NCBI GenBank assembly: GCA_011037195.1
Contig: JAAEAF010004368.1
Location: forward strand, 1-64,000
DNA from: Triatoma infestans
Taxonomy: Eukaryota > Arthropoda > Insecta > Hemiptera > Reduviidae
Direction: 5' to 3'
Length of the DNA stretch: 64,000 nt
Shown here: piece by piece, positions 24,150 to 35,078 of the stretch
How positions within the stretch are numbered: position 1 is the first letter of the stretch
Layout: the number at the start of each line of letters is the position of its first letter
Translations under genes and position numbers: made by a program
The notes under the pieces: generated by a model
What the model was told of the DNA's origin: nothing
Databases searched by the model: none
Seen by the model: only the letters and a program-made list of their open reading frames with translations

Positions 24150-24213
24150 AACACTTGGCGCTAATGACCATGGCAGCCGATGCGCCAAAAAAAAGAAGAA
24201 AAAAAAAAGAAGT
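24150..24213 (+). repeat. S1-type SINE tail
   Basis: It contains GGCGCTAATGACCATGGCAG then GATGCGCC and an A-rich tail. This is only the shared 3' end of the S1 SINE type. Confidence 0.6.
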
Positions 24214-25684
24214 ATCCAACTATCTTCATTCAGCTCTCTATCAAGAAGCACTTTTAAAAGCCAAGTAACAAGCAAGAGTTGTAACTAGTTAATCGCTACA
24301 TTTCATCAACCAACACGGCTTTTTTTTCGGTCATAAACATATGTGCAATACCATTCTTGTAAAATCATCTTTTTCATTTTTCTTTCACTATTTTACCCCT
24401 TGTACGTGAGCTGCTTGTATATTAATTAAACTAAAGGAACTTTGGGAATAAAAATCTATATTTTAAAGCAATTATCCTTGTAAATACAAATAAGTAATTA
24501 ATTAAAACGAATTGATAACAAATAATAAATTAAAACACATAATTTTATTTAACTTTACAAGTTTAATATTATTATCTAATCAGACATATGGGTTTGTTAC
24601 AATAGTCATGTAAAACGGTAAGTTATACCATCTTTTCGTTTAAAAGTTTACTATTTTACAAGTCCTGGCAGACATTTTGAATATTCATTATGTGAGTTAC
24701 TTATTATATTCAGTGGGTGTTCAGCGAGTTAATTGCAACAAACAATTTCTGCTTAGCCCCCTTACTACTTCGTTTGAAAGCATACTTTTATGCAAACAAT
24801 AAGTTAGAATGTAAGCCTTACAATTTTGCTCTGATTAATTATTCTTAACCAAAAAAATTAATTAAATAGGTTAGTTAAAAATTAAGATATAGTAAAAAAA
24901 AATTATTAATATTGTTTAAACAATTAACAAATGGAATTCATTTACTTTTCTTTAAAAAATTATATAGAAGAAAAAGCGAAAAATGTTGAACATAAAAATA
25001 ATGAAGGGAATGGAAAAAGATCTGAACATAAAAACACTCGTTCAAGGGGAAAAGTGCTTTTATACTTTTTTTTTTTATTTTTACAACCTGCTGCAATAAT
25101 AATTAAATAACCCTTGGGTAGGAACTCTCATATACACTTACAAAAACACATAGACACAGGAATAAAATAAATAAATAAAAAAATACCAAGCAACAAGGAT
25201 AATAAAGGAGCGTAAAGTGTAGAACAGTTTTTAAAATAAAGTTGTTAAATATTCAAATATTGTTAATGTTTTGTTTCTATTTTTAACTACATTAATCTTT
25301 AGATGTTGATGTTGTTGTTGATGTAAAAATGTTTTAGAACATATATGTTGAAAGCTTTCTCAGCTTGTAAAGGCAACAGCACATGGTTATTATAATTTCG
25401 TTTCGATTTTGTTTGATTGATGATAATTTTTTCTTTTAAACTATATTCAGTTTTCATTTATCAAACTTTTAGAGTGCCAACTTTTACAGATTACGATTTC
25501 TACTGATCGAAAATACCAGAGATAAATGAAGGAATAAGGCAATCTGAATAGATTATGTTTAATTATTTCATTTATTGAATGAGGTGTACAAAAAAAATAT
25601 AGCATTTGTCAATAAAAAATGGATTTTTTATTACCTTTTTTGATTTTTTTTTTTTTTTTTTTATTAGTTTTCAGCTAATCAGTT
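24214..25684. other. AT-rich gap, nothing recognised
   Basis: Homopolymer tracts, with poly(T) near 25648-25663, and no recognisable gene or repeat. Confidence 0.45.
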
Positions 25685-26056
25685 CACAAAAAGATCTTCG
25701 GGCCTGTAAAAGAGGGAGAATCCTGGAGATTGTGGACAAATCGGGAGCTAAGCCTGCTGTATAATGAGATAAACTTAGTCCGATTTATTAAGATTAGCAG
25801 GCTTAGATGGGCAGGCCATGTCATCAGAATGGTAGAAGGCGAAATTCCTAAAAATGTGCTAGAGGCACAGGTGTATGATAAGAGAAGAGTAGGCAGGCCT
25901 AAAATGAGATGGGTGGATGGTGTGGCTGAGGATGCGAGGTCCCTGTTGGGAGTGAGAAATTGGAAATCGGCAGCGCAAAATAGAGAGGACTGGCGCACAA
26001 TGTTGAAGGAGGCCGAGACCCACATTGGGTTGAAGCGCCAACAAAGAAGAAGAAGT
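25685..26056 (+). pseudogene. RTE-like LINE 3' fragment (first of a tandem pair)
   Basis: A 128-aa frame (25730-26116) reads NRELSLLYNEINLVRFIKIS, LRWAGHVIRM and VGRPKMRWVDGV, the conserved C-terminus of RTE-like elements. It is strongly 5' truncated, with no RT catalytic motif. It ends in (AAG)n near 26045-26055. A second fragment of the same type follows at once. Confidence 0.85.
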
Positions 26057-26520
26057 TCACAAGACCCTGATCCGCCCAGTCTCAGGGCTCCGAAACCTGG
26101 ATCACATCTAAGATAGATGAGAGACGCCTCCTAGTTTTCGAAAGGAAAATACTGCGGTGAATTTTTGGCCCAGTACGCGTGGGACAGGAGTGGAGGTCTC
26201 GAACGAATCAGGAACTGTATGTTTAAAGAAATAGACATGGTCAAATTCATGAAGTTGGCTAGACATCAGTGGGCTGGAAATGTGGTTAGAATGAGGGACG
26301 GGGACATCCCGAAAAAGGTAATGAACGAGCACCTCCATGGAGCGAGGAGAGTGGGGAGGTCGAAGCTGCGATGAATGGACGGTGTTGGTGGTGACGCGAG
26401 GACGAAATTGGATGTCGCCAACTGGCGAGCAGCCGCACAGAACAGAACTGATGGCGGAAACTGGTTGAGGAGGCCAATACTCAGCAATGAGTTGAAGTGC
26501 CGCTGAATGATGATGATGTT
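26057..26520 (+). pseudogene. RTE-like LINE 3' fragment (second of a tandem pair)
   Basis: Translation in shifting frames gives GSETWITSKIDERRLLVFE, KIDMVKFMKLARHQWAG-like and HGARRVGRSKLR, again the RTE-like tail but diverged from the first fragment. Stops and frameshifts are present. It ends in (ATG)n near 26506-26519. Confidence 0.82.
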
Positions 26521-26585
26521 AAAAACTTGGCCCCATTGTATACCAACTTTCTGCCAGGTGTTGGAGCTTCCTTGCTGAGTAGTTT

Positions 26586-26640
26586 TTTTTTTTGCGGCGC
26601 ATCGATAGCGGTGGTCATTAGCGCCTTAGCAGTATTAATT
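26586..26640 (-). repeat. S1-type SINE tail, minus strand
   Basis: The complement reads GGCGCTAATGACCACCGCTA then CGATGCGCCGCAAAAA, matching the shared S1 3' end; poly(T) marks its A tail. Confidence 0.55.
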
Positions 26641-29500
26641 CTTCGCGATCTTGGATGGCATCAAGTTTCTCGTAACATCCTTCACAACTTTTCTAGGAAG
26701 TTGGTGGAGCCCGAGGTTGATTCAGTGGCCATTCACAGAGGCCATTCTCGAACACAAGACAGTCGAAACGTGTCGATGGGTTAGGAAAACGGCAGCAGTG
26801 AAGGTACCATCCCTTAACTTTCTCTTTCAAACAAGTTGTAATAAGTATTAAATTTCACTGAAATGATAAGCTAGGGCAGAGAACTTTATATTTATATTCC
26901 TGTCAAAGTACATTGGGACTTACTTTGAAAATATTATGTAAGTATATATATATATGTGCAATCTACATTCCTTAATCACAATTCTAGTTATTAAAAGGAG
27001 TGTCTTTTTAGGAGGCTATTTGTGGATAGAGTACGTTTATAAATTTTCCTCATCCTCCCTAACCTAACATTCTATCTAAATAAATTAACTTCTAATACTT
27101 TAGTTTAAAATATAATAGTCTAATTAACGTATATTTGGGGGTGAAGTACTCTAATAAATTTTCTTTGCGCCTCCTAGTAAAATTCTAACCTACACGTTCA
27201 TTCAAACATCCTCGCTAATAAATACAATCATGCTATTAAATACATTCAAATATTATTTACACCTATACTAAATTCTTTTGCACTATCTTTCTTGCTAATT
27301 CATACAACACTTTCATACATCACTCATTCTTCGAGAGAATACGTCTCTCTTCAGCTGAAGGTCATGTTAACTAATATAACCAATCAAATCTAAATCCTAT
27401 GTTACAAATTAACATTCCTTAAATAATTAAATAGCCCTCCTATAAACGGAGAACCTTCTTCTAGTGTTGTACGTAAGTCAAGTGTTAAGCCTGCTAGTTC
27501 TTGATGTTCTCGTAGACCGTGACCTACTTCCAATATGTGTGCCACTGTGAATCTTTCTTGTGGATATAATTGGCACCATGGGCTTCTTTCGTCTACCACG
27601 AGTTGACTTCGGTGAAGTTCTTATATTTTTTTCCACAAAGAAATTATGCCATGACCGAAACAAATGGCAGTCAGATGGAGCTAAGTCTGTGATGTGGGGG
27701 TGGGGGGTGGGAATTCAATGCAATTTATTTCTTCATTTTTTTCTTTAGTTTGTGGCCGAGCGTTTACTTGCTGTAGCAAAACTTGTTAGCGTTTGACCAA
27801 AACTGTTTATCACTGTATCGTTTTTGTTGCATCTATGTAATTGGGTCAAGGTCAAATCCAAACAGAATTCATTGTAATTCCATCGGTAACGAATTAGTAA
27901 TGAATTACTCCTTCATAGTCCCTGAAAATGCTTGTAGAACCAGAAATGCGCTATCCAACCATTGATCATCTGTCCTAGGATTTCGCCATAAATCCACTTC
28001 TATTCCTCTAATGTCACTATTCTTATGTAGAAGCGCATGTCAGAAGGATTTTTTAAGAGAAGTTGGTAAGTATCCATTTTTGTGGCGATCTATTTAGTGT
28101 AGTTCATGCGGCACTACCCTAAATCTTTTTTTATCTTCCCATAATATGTAGATGGCAGCCAATGGTGTCTTCAGATACTGTCAGTTATGCAGCAAGTGCA
28201 TGAGTATTTGTGGTTAGATTTGACTCGACAGCTTCTTGTAAAGCCGCATCAACATCACATGTTGATGGCCCTGAACCTGTCTTTCTTTTTGAGATCGTAT
28301 CATCACTATTAAATATTTGAAAGCAAAACTGATCAAGCAAATCCTCCCTATCGATTTCGTATAGAGCATACATAGCTTCAGTAGTTGTACACTGTTTTTT
28401 TCCAGTAGTGACGTAAAGTTATTAATATATTGCAAAAAAAAAAATTGATAGATATTGTAATAATAAATTGTAAGAAATCAGTAGTTATATGTATGTTTGA
28501 AAAATTACAACAACTAGAAGAGCCCTGAAAGTGATTGAAGAACTAATAGGAATAAAAACAACCCCTATTTGGGGTTGAGAACCAAGAAATAGAGAGGGTC
28601 ATGCTCCAATCCAATTAACAATACTAAAGGGACAACAGACAGTATTACCGCTTACAAAGCCATCTATACAATATTACACGCCCTTTTAACATTATACGCT
28701 AGATTATAAGATGTAAGAAACCATGCGTTTAATTATGATTATTGCAGTAAAGTCTTTCTTTCCTTCAATCAAGTGCAATGTTTGATGATCCTTGCAAAAA
28801 TTAAATAAAAAAATCTCTCAAAATTTCCCACAGTATTTTTTATATTTTGTCAACTTTATTTCATTTTTAAATTGTGAATTTAATATAACAAATTCATGAC
28901 CACCATAAGTCAATTTAGTATGAGGTAACAATATAGCGAATTCGAAGGATGACGTTATTTATCATGCGATCAGGTAATCATGAGCATATCGGGAAGTATT
29001 CGTTAGAAGAGTTGTCTGGTATAAGTTGCAGATCAGGGGTTTGTAGTATTTGGGAAAGTTTAGAATGAAAATTTAATACACTCGGGACTGGGCAATGTCA
29101 GGAACCAATGGGATGTTTAGGTACATGCTGACATAAAAAAAAATGATTGACAATTTAAATGCAAAAAGGATTTTTGATTGGAGGGGTTGGATACGCTTTT
29201 GAGATTAGATCGCTTTGCTGATCCATACAGCTTCTGTCCATACTACAGATCGGAGCGAGCAGACGACAACCCAAGTTATTGCTTATTGCTTGAGTTGAGT
29301 GTATGGGTGCCAAGTAAGCCGTTTACCAATATACAGGTCAAGATCTCGCAAGTTATCTGCCAGAGGGATAAAAAATGTGTTTTCAGGTTTATTGGAAGGA
29401 GTATTTTCCATTAAACGGTATTCTTCATTTCCGATAACAGTTTTCGAGGATTTAAAGATAGGCTGAAGGGGTCGTGGGGTAATTGCAAGATTCTCAAAGT
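26641..29500. other. Gap, nothing recognised
   Basis: Small minus-strand frames at 27402-27599 and 28185-28373 lack any domain I know. A TA-rich tract lies near 26941-26955 and a G-rich run near 27696-27707. This may be unique sequence. Confidence 0.4.
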
Positions 29501-29513
29501 GAAGGAGTGTCGT

Positions 29514-29837
29514 TGTGGTGGTTGATTCGGCAGAGGTGGAAAGCATCAGAGATATTTTCCGTGATAGCCTGCATCATTTTGTGATCATCGACCGGTTTCG
29601 GCCGTTCGCCCATCTTCAGGATACGTTGTCATGACAGTGTGATACCACAGACTGCACAGAGCAAATCAATTACACACTCAGTGTGTAAACACTTATACAG
29701 AGTGTGTAAACTGAATTTGCTCTGTGCAAGTCTGTGTTATCACACTGTCTAACAAACGCATCCTGAAGATGAGCGAACGCCCGAAACCGGTCGATGGCTA
29801 CAAAATGAATGAGGCTATAACGGAAAATGTCTCTGAT
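29514..29837 (+). mobile_element. Foldback element F2c, 324 bp (minimal form)
   Basis: Two inverted arms lie almost back to back around a TACACACT/AGTGTGTA centre, with practically no cargo. Hammerhead-like motifs are at about 29588-29626 (minus) and 29759-29795 (plus, core CTGAAGA; one stem position is now a mismatch, GAGC against GCCC). Flanking GAAGGAGTGTCGT (29501-29513) and GAAGGATTGTCAT (29838-29850) match at 11 of 13 positions and look like an aged target duplication. Confidence 0.82.
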
Positions 29838-29864
29838 GAAGGATTGTCATATAGTCGGCCGAAC

Positions 29865-29966
29865 GAATAATTGCACTTTAAATGGAAGCTTAAGTCATTT
29901 TCCCAGCAAAATGTTTCAAATAAAAGTGAAAACACAGACCTATGTACTAACAAAGTTTAAACAAAA

Positions 29967-30003
<37 letters not shown>

Positions 30004-30255
30004 GAAATTTCGGATATTTGGAGCGGAGTTTTGACAGAAACTTGATGTCGCATTCCATGCTGATAACTAAGAGGAATATCAAGTTTGAACTTCTTCGGTT
30101 TGTCGTTTTCGAGATTTTTGTTGGTTTTTGAGGTACACATACAAATATCCACGATCATTTCCTAAAAACCATTTTTTCAGACCCAAGAAGGATGTCAAAA
30201 ATTACGGTGAAAACTCAAATTGCAAAAAAATTTGACATAATCATAAATAAATAAG
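29865..30255 (-). mobile_element. Repeat family D, decayed copy D4
   Basis: On the minus strand it keeps the order of the D left half: a TTTGACAT-like start, ACCGTAATTTTTGACATCC, a GGAAATGATCGTGG segment near the microsatellite position, and AACTTGATATTCC. A long A run at about 29971-30000 interrupts it. Moderately secure. Confidence 0.6.
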
Positions 30256-31066
30256 AAAAAATAAAAAATAGTTAAATAAAATTTTTAATACAACCAATCA
30301 TTTCATTTAAAATCATGTTCATTCGAAGAGAAGTAATATGAATGCAAATCCGCAAATAAGCATTTTCACACTTCAATAATTAATATTGGATATAATGGAA
30401 TACTGAAACGTCAGCATTTGATATCAGTTGTCTTGTTCAGATAATTTTGAGGTAGTGTACAAAACTGTCAACAGATATTTCCTTATTTGTCACCTGTCAA
30501 TTAAATTTATTAGAGCTTAAAAATAGTAACCATTATTGGATTCATAATCATTATATTATAAAAAAAAAATGAATTCAAATTTAAGACATTTGTTATTTAT
30601 TTTAGCTTATCCAATTTTCCAAATTTATTCTGATATTGTTTTTAATTTTTGTTCATACTACATTACAAAAGAATTTATAGTAATTGTACGAGCTAGGATA
30701 AGACATTTAAATATGATTTTGGAAATTTTTTAAAGTTGTACGGTAGCGGCATCTTTGAAGATTAAGTTCTCATTCTTTTTTTCTCTCTATTTAGTTTTTA
30801 TAAATTTGTTGACGTAGTTTGTTTTTAAAAACAACCTTGAAAATTCATAAAACTTCAGTTTCTCTTTCAAACACCACCAGTCTTTCCCACTCTTTGGGTG
30901 GTCGGATTGTCGGCTTCTTTGATGTCGCGGTTGTCTCCCTCTCAACCGGCAAAGTTCGCTCGTCAAACAATACCATTTAGATTCAGTACTTTTCCCCCTG
31001 TTGATAAAAGAACCAATACACATTTAATGCAACTAAAAACTCAAAATCAACTTAAACACAGAAGAA
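30256..31066. other. AT-rich gap, nothing recognised
   Basis: No coding sequence or window repeat seen. Confidence 0.45.
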
Positions 31067-31079
31067 CTTAACTCTACAT

Positions 31080-32527
31080 TTTTTTTCTTTTTTTTTTTTA
31101 GCACTACAGCCCGTGAAGAGCCCTGGCCTCTACAGTAATTTTCCTCCATTCCTCTCTCTCTCTCGCCTTTTGGCGCCATCTCCTTACTCCCTGTAGCCGC
31201 ATATCCTCCTCTATCTCATCCTGCCACCTTCTTCTCGGCCTGCCTACCTTACGTCTGCCTTCGGGTCGGCCCAAGAACAGTTTCTGCACACTTCTCTCAT
31301 TGTCCATTCTCACAACGTGCCCTGCCCAGTCCAGCCTTTTCCCCTTCACCAACACTACCAGATCCGGTGACGCGTACAGCTGCTGCAGTTCAGAATTTTT
31401 CCTAATCTGCCACGTACCATTTATCTGTTTTGCTCCGAAAATCCTCCGTACAATGTTACGTTCCCATATTCGGAGCATATTACATTCACTTTTGTTTCAA
31501 TCCACGTTTCACATGCATTGGTAACCACAGGACGTATAACTGTTTTATAAATTCTGATTTTATGCTTGCGAGAGACAACTGTTGATTTTAACAATCTATT
31601 TAGGGCAAAGTAGCATTTATTTCCGGAGGCAAGCCTATCTTTTATCTTGGTTTTAAGCTATCGCTCCCGTGTAAATATGGCCCCCAAATATTTGAAGGAT
31701 CTGACATTCTCAAAACTTATCCCATTTACCACTACAGAGGGTCGGTTGCCACATCTGTTATCATATCTGGAGGACAACATATATTACGTTTTTTCGTAAT
31801 TCAGCTGTAAACCCACCGCTTTGGCACCTTTTTCTAACTGGTCATAATTTCCTCTAACGCTCTAAATGTTCTGCAAACCAGCAAACCATCGTCAGCGTAC
31901 GCCAAATATTGCATTGACCTCGAAAAAATTGTACCATTTGGGTTTACATCAACGCTGCGAATTACTCTCTCCAACGTAAGGTTGAATAAAATCGTGGACA
32001 ACACATCCCCTTGCCTCAGCCCTCTGCTGATACTAAATACGTCCGAGAAACCTCCTTGCACTCTGACTCTTGCAGCCGAATTATTTAAGCACATCCGCAC
32101 CAACCTGATTAGTTTATCGGGGATACCAAATTCCTGGAGTGTCTCATACATTTTTGACCTGTATATACTATCGTATGCCTGTTTAAAGACTATTAACAGG
32201 TGATGCAAATCTATGTTATATTCGTAACATTTTTCGTGCATCAACCTTAACGCAAATATTTGGTCGATAGTTGAGCGGTTCCTACGAAAGCCCGCCTGAT
32301 AATCTCCCAAAATACCATCTGCGAAACATGTTAGCCGTTTTGCCACTATCTTTGCCATTACCTTATAAACAATCGTCAGCATTGCTGTGCCTCTGTAATT
32401 TTCGCAAAGGGTCCGGTCTCCTTTTTTAAACAATGGGCAAATAATTGCCACGGACCCCTCATCTGGCATTTTTTTCTTTTTCCCAAACAGCTGCAATTAA
32501 TTGGAATATTTTACATTAATTGGAATT
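31080..32527 (-). pseudogene. 5'-truncated RTE-like LINE with 13-bp target duplication
   Basis: The minus-strand frame 31834-32496 (220 aa) holds much of the RT domain: CPLFKKGDRTLCENYRG near residue 20, a DYQAGFRRNRSTIDQIF block near 85, GLRQGDVLSTILFNL near 158 and the catalytic YADDGLL near 200. After frame breaks, 31104-31478 carries the tail (WERNIVRRIFG, RLDWAGHVVRM, VGRPRRRW) down to a stop. It ends in an A-rich tail (T-rich on plus, 31080-31100). CTTAACTCTACAT flanks the insertion at 31067-31079 and 32528-32540. Endonuclease is absent through 5' truncation. Same element type as 3-1041. Confidence 0.92.
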
Positions 32528-32706
32528 CTTAACTCTACATACAAACACATTTTCAAAACACTATTTTTTTAATTCTTAATTTGTCTTGTTTTTTCTGTAA
32601 ATAACTTTTAAGAGAACCTCTCTCCCCAGTTCTTTCTTTCAAAACAATCCAGTTATCTGTACTATTAAGTTAGCTATTAGAAAACTCCATACATACTGCA
32701 AGTAAA

Positions 32707-32868
32707 ACAGAGATATTTTCCATGATAGCCTGCTTCTTTTTGCAGTCATCGACCAGTTTCGGGCGTTCCCCTAATTTTTCAAATAGTGTGATAACATAGA
32801 TTTGCATAGAGCAAATTTTGTTGATACACTATGATCTCGGATGCTTTCCAGCTCTGCGAAACCAATCA
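32707..32868 (-). mobile_element. Foldback element F2g, deleted and decayed
   Basis: One arm (32707-32825) is complete with a degraded hammerhead-like motif near 32748-32785. The other keeps only the long terminal part (GATGCTTTCCAGCTCTGCG then ACCAATCACAG). The flanks GCAAGTAAA and GCAAGACAA may be an old duplication. Confidence 0.65.
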
Positions 32869-33211
32869 CAGCAAGACAATTTTTATTGTTTTTGATATTT
32901 TTCAAAAAAATTTATATTGTAACTATTAATAAGTTTGCATTTTTACAATGTGCCATCCTGAAAAATGGGAAGCTTTTCCAAATCATTTAGGAAAACATAA
33001 GATTGTTATTCATTACTGACTGACCCAAAACCTCAACAATTTTTTAAAAAAATTATACAAATAAAAGGATCGAACAAAAATTTCTCAGTTCATAGTTAGT
33101 GAGAATTGGTGAGAACATCCTACGACACATTTGAATGAATGTTTATGGCCAACTCACCTCGGAACAGAACCAATCACAAATCAAGTTTCTCTTAGAAAAA
33201 TGTTTGCCTGC
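32869..33211. other. AT-rich gap, nothing recognised
   Basis: No feature seen. Confidence 0.4.
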
Positions 33212-33222
33212 AAGGGTATCTG

Positions 33223-33734
33223 CAAGGGTTTGACCAAGTATTTCTAGAGGAAATTAAGAAGGAGGAGGTGGCTGAAAGAGCTCGTCTCTGGAACACCATC
33301 CCGGGACTGAGCCAGGCCAAGGTCTGTCTGGGTGGCTATAACCAGGAAAGGTCGAAAGCCTTCATCAGTCTGAGTAATAATAGGATCCGTATTCTTACGG
33401 GATTCCTTACGGGGCATTGCACACTCAGGGGGCACCTGAGGAAGCTTGGCCTAGTAGATGACGGCACATGCAGATTCTGTGGAGAAACGGAGGAAACTCC
33501 GATACATCTCTTCACGGACTGTGATGCTGTCATTCAAAGAAGATTCAGCTGTCTGGATTGTTACCAGATAGGGGAGGAAGAAATAACTACCCTAGAACCT
33601 TCCAGGATCCTGAGATTCCTCAGGGAGCTAAACTTGGAGAGGGTGCTATAGATGAGCTAGCTCATCTTAGGCACCAGAGGGGGATACAATAGATCAAAAG
33701 AATGGTCGCGGTACAGAACCCTCAAAAAAAAAAA
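33223..33734 (+). pseudogene. 5'-truncated LINE (RNase H family) 3' end with 11-bp target duplication
   Basis: The open part (33268-33651, 127 aa) matches the C-terminal tail of the RNase H LINEs in this window: GFLTGHCTLRGHLRKLGL near residue 51 and a zinc-finger-like CRFCGETEETPIHLFTDC near 74. The frame is open upstream to the truncation point. A poly(A) run (about 33724-33736) ends it. AAGGGTATCTG flanks it at 33212-33222 and 33735-33745. The unbroken frame suggests a fairly young insertion. No catalytic domain remains. Confidence 0.88.
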
Positions 33735-33745
33735 AAGGGTATCTG

Positions 33746-34137
33746 TTGCACACAGTTACTTGGGGAGTAGCGACCCCACAGGCTACCACAGCTCAGTACT
33801 CTATGCACTTCATCAGAAAGTACACAATATACTTAAACTATATACACTTTACACTATACAGACAAGGACAAACACAGTACACAAACTAGAGTGTCCGTCC
33901 TTAGTTGATTGGCAAAAGCCAAGGGAGAAGGAAGGAATTAGCTCAGTGACAGCGCGTTGGACAAGCAACGCGAGGTTCCTGGTTCGAATCCAGCATTGTG
34001 CCCTCAGATTTTTTTTCTTCCTGGGAGCCTCTACAACTCATTGTTGTAGGGTCATTCCGGCTTGGAAGGCCCCGGGTGGCACAACAGATCTTTTAGGTCG
34101 CAGTGCAATAATCCCCTACAACAATCTACATCTCTAG
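33746..34137 (+). mobile_element. Long tRNA-derived SINE (family S2)
   Basis: A ~180-bp leader (from TTGCACACAGTTACTTGGGG) is followed by a tRNA-like part with A box ATTAGCTCAGTGACAGCG and B box GGTTCGAATCC. A body starts TTTTCTTCCTGGGAGCCTCT as in S1. The same arrangement, reversed, lies at 59880-60300, so the leader belongs to the repeat. Confidence 0.75.
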
Positions 34138-34533
34138 AAAAGTGTTGCAAATAATCAATAAAACATATAGTGAACATGATTTCATCCATGCCTCAAAGAC
34201 TCCAAGTGGTAATCAGAGTAATAAGGGAAGTTACAAAAGATGTTGTTGTGGGAAGATATTGTGGTATTTTCGTTATTTTCCTTTATTTTTGTATTTTTCT
34301 CCTTCCAAATCCCTTGAAGGAGAATTTTTTTCATATATACTACACATTAGCAATATTGCTATATAATAAAAGCAATAACGTAATCCAGAGAGAGCTTTTA
34401 AATAAAAAAAAAATAATGAATCAGAGAGCCATATTTTTGCACACCTGTTTATAATATAATATAAATACACAGATATTAATAATTATAATTACAGCACACC
34501 TGGTAAAATGTGCTATTCTCTTGTTTGGTACAT
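34138..34533. other. AT-rich gap, nothing recognised
   Basis: Several small overlapping frames without domains. Confidence 0.4.
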
Positions 34534-34760
34534 AGATTGAAATATTCTTCTTCATATCACTTTTTAATTGTTTTCTGTTATATAATATTTACATTGTGAG
34601 TGATAGCTACTAAAATGTCAGTATTATACTGCTGCAATTAAATAACAGTAAATTCTATCGGTAAAAGTTGGCAACTAAGTGTGCGTATTAAGTGTTTATT
34701 ATTTTTCACTAAATTAGTGACGGAATAAGTACAATCGCGTTTCCATTTGGTTCGATACAA

Positions 34761-35078
34761 ATGGATTCGGCACCGGACACAGAAAACGGTCCGTGGTCAG
34801 TCCCTAAGCGAGTCAAAGTCATACATAACCTCACTAGTAGCAGCCAACAAAGTTTCTGCACATCCAACAAATTTTCTGCACTTGCTCAGCAGACACAGTC
34901 TGAAGAACCACATACCATATCAAACATCCAACCTAGACCACCACCCATATTTCTAAGAAATGTATCAGATTATAATAAACTGCGTGAAGTTCTGGAAAAA
35001 GAGGTAGGTCTTGACAAATTTAAATACACGTCTACCATCACACAGGGCGCACTACAACCAAGTCACAAGACATCTTAA
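34761..35078 (+). pseudogene. Jockey ORF1 (gag-like) N-terminus, cut by deletion
   Basis: The 105-aa frame starts at the ATG at 34761 and is polar and proline-rich. It then has PPPIFLRNVSDYNKLREVLE near residues 52-71, the phrase that opens the nucleic-acid-binding region of Jockey-type gag proteins. The gag homology stops at about 35035, where the deletion joins it out of frame to ORF2; the last residues are read-through of ORF2 DNA. The CCHC zinc knuckles expected of a complete protein are missing, so it should not form a working particle. Confidence 0.75.

Noticed and set aside
28185..28435. Overlapping small minus-strand frames near 28.2-28.4 kb
   Set aside because: They overlap in different frames and show no motif; evidence is too thin for a gene.
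33930..34000. A second candidate tRNA gene
   Set aside because: The A and B boxes belong to an S2 SINE, also found reversed near 60.1 kb; the cloverleaf arms do not pair convincingly.
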